Positions 60,079 to 64,000 of a DNA stretch of 64,000 bases are shown piece after piece. The translations under genes were made by a program, and so were the position numbers. This DNA is from Chitinophagales bacterium (GTDB lineage Bacteria > Bacteroidota > Bacteroidia > Chitinophagales > Saprospiraceae): contig JAAFJY010000023.1 of the NCBI GenBank assembly GCA_013299105.1, positions 62,001 through 126,000 of the forward strand, written 5' to 3'. The notes beneath the pieces are model-generated. The model was given only the letters and a program-made list of their open reading frames with translations. It did no database searches and was not told where the DNA came from. Position 1 is the first letter of the stretch, and every line of letters starts with the position of its first letter.

Positions 60079-61431
60079 TTATTTCACCTTCTTCCCAAGC
60101 ATATCCTGCCCGCCTTGGTGCAAGGTCAGACTTTCCACTTTTCCATCTTTGGAGCTAAAAGTGACCTGTGCATCCACCACTTTCAGGAAAAACTCGCTTG
60201 GCGATTTGGCAAACAATTCAAATGGGCCTTGCCCGGTAGCCTGGCCAAAAAGCTGCGTTCCCTTGCGGGTGATGCTGATGCTGAAGGTCGGGGCCAGTTC
60301 GTAAGTACCCACATACGACTCCAAAACCGATTCGGGTACTGCAACAAGTACCGGGGCCTTTTTTACCTCTATCAACTTGGCCGCCGAACTGAGCAAATGA
60401 AAGCCCAAATCATCGGCTCCCTTGTTAGAATTGGTCAGGACGACCACTCCCCTTCCCGTTTCTTTCACAAAGCCCGCGAAAGTGCGGTAACCACCCGTGC
60501 CGCCATTGTGCCAAATTACGTCGCCTTCCGCGCCTTTGGAGAGGTGCCAACCCAGGCCCACCCGGGTGCCGCCGCCTGCTTTGTCGTGCCGTGCCTGGTG
60601 CGACAATTGCATGGCTGGATAGAGTTTGGATTTTTGCAAGCCCAAGTTGGCCGCCAAAAACATCAGCATGTCGTGTACCGAGCTGCGGATCGCCCCAGCC
60701 CCGGCGAGAGTGGGAATGTCCCAATTGGAGACTTGAGTGCCTTGGCTGTGGCCCATCGCCAGGTTTTGCTTCATTTTATCATCAAAAGTGATCTTGGTTT
60801 CCCCCATGCCCAGGGGCTGGGCGATGGTTTTGAGCATCAAATCCTCGTAAGAACCATTGGCTTTGAGGGCCAGGATATGGCCAAGCAGGCCCTGCGCCAG
60901 GTTGGAATATTCGTATTTTTCGCCAATCTCGCGGCTCAAAGTGTAGCCGTTCAAAAAGGCATACATTTGATCGACGGTATAGTCCGCGTAAGGATTGCTG
61001 GGGTCTTGGGGATTGAAATTATGGGGCATGCCAGCCAAGGCCGAGGTGTGGTCCGACAAATGCCCCAAGGTAATGGCTTGTCCGTTTCGGGTGGGCAAGG
61101 TGAGCTTGCCAGGCAGGTGTTTCTGCGCGGGGTCATCGGTTTTGAGCTTGCCTTCGAGTACCGCCTGGGCCAGTAGAATCCCCGTAAAAGCTTTGGTGAT
61201 GGAGCCAATTTCATAAATCGTGTGCTCATCCACAGGCTGCCCGCCGATGGTTTTGGCACCGAACAGGTAATATTGTGGACCATCCTTGTCGATGATGCCA
61301 ATGGCGATGCTGGGGCTGTAGCCATTGGCAATGCGTGCTTCGATGTTTTTGACGACTTCGCCAGGCAGGCTTTTCTGTGCAAAACTGGAAAAAGTCAAAA
61401 AGGCCAGGAAAGTTGAAGCCAGGTATTTCAT
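60079..61431 (-). CDS. Class C beta-lactamase-family serine hydrolase
   Basis: 450 aa. Signal peptide (FLAFLTFSSFAQ). The transpeptidase-like fold has SITK at 77-80 (nucleophile Ser77), the YSN motif in KYEYSNLAQG near 175, and HNGGTGGY near 313 in place of KTG. A C-terminal beta domain (LESYVGTYELAPTFSISITRKGTQLFGQ) of DUF3471 type follows. Members include D-aminopeptidases, esterases and penicillin-binding hydrolases; antibiotic resistance need not be implied. Probably periplasmic. Confidence 0.92.
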   Translation of the reverse strand: MKYLASTFLAFLTFSSFAQKSLPGEVVKNIEARIANGYSPSIAIGIIDKDGPQYYLFGAKTIGGQPVDEHTIYEIGSITKAFTGILLAQAVLEGKLKTDDPAQKHLPGKLTLPTRNGQAITLGHLSDHTSALAGMPHNFNPQDPSNPYADYTVDQMYAFLNGYTLSREIGEKYEYSNLAQGLLGHILALKANGSYEDLMLKTIAQPLGMGETKITFDDKMKQNLAMGHSQGTQVSNWDIPTLAGAGAIRSSVHDMLMFLAANLGLQKSKLYPAMQLSHQARHDKAGGGTRVGLGWHLSKGAEGDVIWHNGGTGGYRTFAGFVKETGRGVVVLTNSNKGADDLGFHLLSSAAKLIEVKKAPVLVAVPESVLESYVGTYELAPTFSISITRKGTQLFGQATGQGPFELFAKSPSEFFLKVVDAQVTFSSKDGKVESLTLHQGGQDMLGKKVK

Positions 61432-61579
61432 CTTTGGTTTGCGTTTTGGATTTCAGCTCAATTTATTTTGATAGCCAGTGCCTCTCCTGTTTTTTGGATC
61501 AAATAGGTCGGTTTTTCTACCAAAAGTGGGGAAATTAGGCTTGGGCTGACAGGGTTGTTTATGGAAAACATTCACCAAT

Positions 61580-61671
61580 CGGGCGGAATGTGGTGCAAAA
61601 AATACACATTTCGCCCGTTATTTTATTTATCGTCGGCGGAATGTGGTGTTTCTAGACCACATTTCGCCGAC
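61580..61671. repeat. Twin GGCGGAATGTG hairpins
   Basis: Hairpin 1: 61580-61592 with 61605-61617 (CGGGCGGAATGTG, one G-T-type mismatch). Hairpin 2: 61632-61647 with 61656-61671 (GTCGGCGGAATGTGGT, one mismatch at the same place). Both share the GGCGGAATGTG arm. They look like a pair of REP-type units in tandem. Confidence 0.6.
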
Positions 61672-61725
61672 TATAAGCGGTTCAGGTGTTAAATCTCTAA
61701 TCAATATCATATTTGGAATACCCTT

Positions 61726-61900
61726 AGAGTATGTTTAAAATTTTTTGTTTTCCGTAAAACGCCCCAATTTCACCTACTCTTCGTTAGGAAAATGCTCATT
61801 ATGCGCTGCATAACTCCGCTTTTCCTGCTACCTTTCTTAAAAGGGTTGGTCAAAATTCGCCTCGTTTTCTGACTAAATCTCCAATATTTAAACATACTCT
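61726..61900 (-). mobile_element. MITE-like element A, copy 3
   Basis: 175 bp, reversed relative to copies 1 and 2. Ends AGAGTATGTTTAAAAT and TTTAAACATACTCT. The hairpin centre TTATGC-GCT-GCATAA is retained. Confidence 0.8.
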
Positions 61901-61946
61901 TAAATGGTGTGCTACCCACATGGAGGGGCGGCACACCTTGCTTTTT

Positions 61947-62480
61947 TTATTCACAACTAATCTTAGAAATAAGCCATTTGCCGTTCTCTTTGACCAATTC
62001 CAATTTGCTGGCTCCTACGGTAATCTTTGCTTGATTTGTGCCGAGTATATCTACTTTATGTGTGCCAGTTGTATATTTTTTAGGATCCCAATCTTGTCCA
62101 CAATATACCCTGTCGTAGTCATGACCCGTTAAAGGGGCTTCATTATTATTTTCCTTGTCTTTTGCCCAAATCGCTTCGTATTTTTTCAGATACACCAGGT
62201 CATTGTCAATATAGGTTTGGCTGAGAAAACCGCTTTTCATCATTTCGGCGTGATAGGCAGCCACTTTTGCCATGTCTAATTTTGAAAATTCGCCTTCTGA
62301 GTCAATATACTCAATGCGCTCAAGACCCGCCGGAGGATACCAGTTGTAAAAATTATGTACCACTTCGGTGATAGCCGCTTTATCGGTAGGCGCATTATTC
62401 TTAGGTACTTCTTTACAAGCGAAAAGAGATACCAATGCAAGGCAAAAGCAAATGTTGATGATTTTTGAAAATTGACTCAT
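61947..62480 (-). CDS. DUF3828-like lipoprotein
   Basis: 177 aa from ATG 62480 (MSQFSKIINICFCLALVSLFAC), with a lipobox and lipid Cys at 22. After a short linker come VVHNFYNWYPPAGLERIEYID, LDMAKVAAYHAEMMKSGFLSQTYIDND, DRVYCGQDWDPKKYTTG and a closing LVKENGKWLISKISCE. The overall shape (NTF2-like, FYxWY start, W near the end) recalls DUF3828. It would be anchored in the periplasm. No function is known. Confidence 0.8.
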   Translation of the reverse strand: MSQFSKIINICFCLALVSLFACKEVPKNNAPTDKAAITEVVHNFYNWYPPAGLERIEYIDSEGEFSKLDMAKVAAYHAEMMKSGFLSQTYIDNDLVYLKKYEAIWAKDKENNNEAPLTGHDYDRVYCGQDWDPKKYTTGTHKVDILGTNQAKITVGASKLELVKENGKWLISKISCE

Positions 62481-62625
62481 GTTGTTGATTTTAGAGTGGT
62501 AAAAATTGACTAAAATTAAGGAAATTTTGTGTTTATTAGAATAAAATTGGTTCTTTGACAAATCATGTGGTTAAGTATTTTATTCAGAATGAATTTTAGT
62601 AAAAATCTTGTTTCATTAATGAACT

Positions 62626-62962
62626 GATGCAACTTCTGGATAGATTTTAGATGGGAATTGGGAGCGATTCTCTTTCCCCCGACTGAAGATCGGGGGTTAC
62701 ACGATTTCAGATGTGTTGTCAGTTTCAGGCTAAAAATCAGGTAAAGTTTCATGGGGTTATGCTTAATATCTACCTATTTCAACCCTGCGTTTATGGGCTT
62801 GAGCGGCCCAAGAAGGACAAAAAAATTGATAATCGATTGATTTTCAGTTCATTTTTTAGGGATAGACCGAAATTACATCTAAAATCGTGTAACCCTGGAC
62901 TTCAGTCCGGGGACCAAGAGCACCCCCAGATTTTCATCTAAAATCTATCCAGAAGTTGCATC
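62626..62962. repeat. BIME-like element with 88-base inverted arms
   Basis: Left arm 62626-62714 begins GATGCAACTTCTGGATAG; right arm 62875-62962 is its complement with some differences. Each arm contains a palindrome: CCCCCGACTGAAGATCGGGGG at 62676-62696 (ends shown as CCCCCGA/TCGGGGG) and CCCTGGACTTCAGTCCGGGG at 62892-62911, followed by GTTACACGATTT. This matches two REP-type units head to head. Confidence 0.7.
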
Positions 62963-63189
62963 TATAAGGGCCTGAAGACTTTTGATCGCTTCAATTTGCT
63001 GGCAACATTCATCCCAGGAGACAGCACACGCTAAGGTATTTGGGCTGGTAAGGGCTGAAATGGAATACATTCCTTTCCACACTGTTTGTCAAAGAACCAT
63101 AAAATTTAGCCACTTGATTATCAAGGTCAAATTCTCTTTGTATTGTATTTTTTTAGGTCAGTCTTAGTGCTTTTTTGTATTTATTGTTA

Positions 63190-63256
63190 GTGCTACGATA
63201 GCATGGCTGCGCACCGCCGCGTATAGCGAGCGGTTGCAGCCATGCAAAGTTAGCAC
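63190..63256. repeat. Long hairpin
   Basis: GCATGGCTGC (63201-63210) and GCAGCCATGC (63236-63245) pair perfectly; inside, ACCGC and GCGGT pair, and outside GTGCTA and TAGCAC pair loosely. No T run follows. It may be a REP-type unit or a folding end of an element. Confidence 0.5.
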
Positions 63257-63424
63257 ATTTTATCGATTTTTTAAAGCCCATGAAACTCCGATGTTCCATA
63301 ATATTCCTCTTATAGAAAAAGTAATTGGTAAGTATGAATATGAATGATCACTTGTACTGTGGGGGACTATTTAAAAGTTTGTAGATTCGTACCCGAAAAA
63401 TGCTCCCCTTTCTAATTTTTAGGG

Positions 63425-63432
63425 TACGTTTG
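63425..63432 (+). promoter_or_regulatory. -7 box of the sensor gene
   Basis: TACGTTTG matches TAnnTTTG and lies 20 bases before the TTG start at 63453. No clear -33 box. Confidence 0.45.
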
Positions 63433-63452
63433 CAATAAATTTCACTCAAGGT

Positions 63453-64000
63453 TTGAATAATAAAAAATTAATTACCCTGTTCCTGCTGCTATGCACTGTT
63501 CAATTGCACAGCCAGGTTAATTTGAATTATCAACAAATCACCACTGCAGATGGTCTATCGCAGGGTTTTGTGTTCGATATCATTCAAAGCCGCGACGGTT
63601 TTATCTGGATAGCTACCAAGGATGGGATAAACCGCTACGACGGCTCCCGCTTCAAGGTATTCTCGCCCGACCCCTTTGATCCATTTTCAATTGGCGAAGG
63701 ATACGTATATCGCCTGTATGAAGACAGTCGCGGCTGGATATGGATTCTTTTTGAGGATCGTATCGACGTGCTAGACCCGCAAAGTGGCCGCTTTTTCCAT
63801 TTAATGAACGAAGGAAACCCTGTTGCATTGCATCTATTTGAAGATCGTACCGACGGTTCTATTTGGTGTCTTCAGGGTGGCGACCGACTCCTGAAATTCA
63901 GCATTCAAAAAGATATGTTGGAAAAGGCGTTTCAACAAGGGAACGCCAATATTGAACCATCTTATAAAACGTTTCCTTTGCCTGCACTCCATAACGAATC
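63453..64000 (+). CDS. Two-component-type beta-propeller sensor, N-terminal part
   Basis: The frame starts at TTG 63453 (NNKKLITLFLLLCTVQLHSQ, a signal peptide) because no ATG occurs before a TAG at 63420. It runs off the window. The visible part has NLNYQQITTADGLSQGFVFDIIQSRDGFIWIATKDGINRYDG, YRLYEDSRGWIWILFED and LFEDRTDGSIWCLQGG: the reg_prop blades of hybrid two-component or LytTR/HTCS-type sensors. The output domain is outside the window, so the class cannot be fixed. Confidence 0.85.
   Translation, partial: MNNKKLITLFLLLCTVQLHSQVNLNYQQITTADGLSQGFVFDIIQSRDGFIWIATKDGINRYDGSRFKVFSPDPFDPFSIGEGYVYRLYEDSRGWIWILFEDRIDVLDPQSGRFFHLMNEGNPVALHLFEDRTDGSIWCLQGGDRLLKFSIQKDMLEKAFQQGNANIEPSYKTFPLPALHNE

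Larger units (their letters stand above)
61432..61946. other. Intergenic with twin hairpins and MITE-like element
   Basis: 515 bases, no gene. Two related hairpins at 61580-61671 and element A copy 3 at 61726-61900. Confidence 0.5.
62481..63452. other. Intergenic region with BIME-like element
   Basis: 972 bases with no convincing gene. Holds a pair of TGGTTCTTTGACAAA inverted ends (62548-62562 and 63085-63099) around a long inverted repeat (62626-62962), a hairpin at 63201-63245, and the promoter of the sensor gene. Confidence 0.55.

Noticed and set aside
60076-61176. 366-codon plus-strand frame
   Set aside because: Antisense to the serine hydrolase gene, no recognisable domain or start signal.
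62982-63167. 61-codon frame
   Set aside because: No signal, domain or promoter, and it crosses one of the inverted element ends.
63185-63260. Possible integron attC site
   Set aside because: A long stem and a GTTAGC are present, but the partner RYYYAAC core at the other end is missing, and no cassette array or integrase is seen.
1-64000. tRNA or rRNA genes
   Set aside because: I looked for T-loop GGTTCGAATCC-type sequences and found none with a supporting acceptor stem.

Overview
The window looks like a chromosome piece from a filamentous or surface-living Bacteroidota of the Saprospiraceae type; Haliscomenobacter is a guess, not a result. The signs are: a fused LpxC-FabZ followed by LpxA, two secreted proteins with type IX secretion C-terminal signals (one gliding-motility-type CHU_C, one type A), many promoters of the TAnnTTTG type, weak or absent Shine-Dalgarno sites, and a TonB receptor with a carboxypeptidase-like N-terminal domain. 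No rRNA, tRNA, CRISPR array or intact transposase was seen.

Layout. 1-2960: accessory genes (a DUF6915-like protein coupled to a partial unknown, a PepSY membrane protein, an HNH nuclease coupled to a small partner). 2962-9474: housekeeping genes on the minus strand (tricorn-like protease, FAH-family hydrolase, trpS, ridA, rpmF, yceD). 9629-13977: a large T9SS cargo protein and a secreted metalloprotease. 14148-24040: a two-sided cluster around a TetR gene and its palindrome. Leftward run tetR, a gamma-glutamyltransferase and a histone-deacetylase-like amidohydrolase; rightward run a divergent GGT, a sarcosine-oxidase-like flavoenzyme, an M19 dipeptidase, NamZ (DUF1343), a Crp-type regulator and a VOC protein. 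24395-52445: mixed core genes (lysS, ABC-F, TonB receptor, glycosyltransferase, D-aminoacylase-like hydrolase, LytS/LytTR pair, SPFH protein, an outer-membrane plug/macroglobulin-like protein, thioredoxin-fold proteins, mqo, lpxC/fabZ-lpxA-ABC). 53099-61431: a transporter and an epimerase, then an accessory stretch with a deaminase-like toxin and a DUF416 partner, DUF2199, an orphan AbiEi-type antitoxin next to a toxin stump, and two hydrolases. 61432-63452 is mostly repeats, followed by the start of a two-component-type beta-propeller sensor.

The most striking non-coding content is a set of intergenic repeats: (i) a 163-187 bp element with AGAGTATGTTTAAA-type inverted ends, three copies plus a lone end; (ii) eight full copies of a roughly 180-200 bp element with a core of 9-10 bp units and a hairpin whose arms change together between copies, framed by two alternative kinds of ends; (iii) an 88 bp inverted-repeat pair like a BIME; (iv) twin hairpins; and (v) short GTTGAAAA octamer tracts. 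Several of these sit right at gene starts or stops.

The gene-level points most worth testing are the deaminase/DUF416 pair, the TetR-centred GGT/oxidase/dipeptidase/NamZ cluster with changed catalytic residues in two enzymes, the truncated AbiE-type module, the primase-like orphan protein, and the one-sided ATPase sites of the ABC-F protein.
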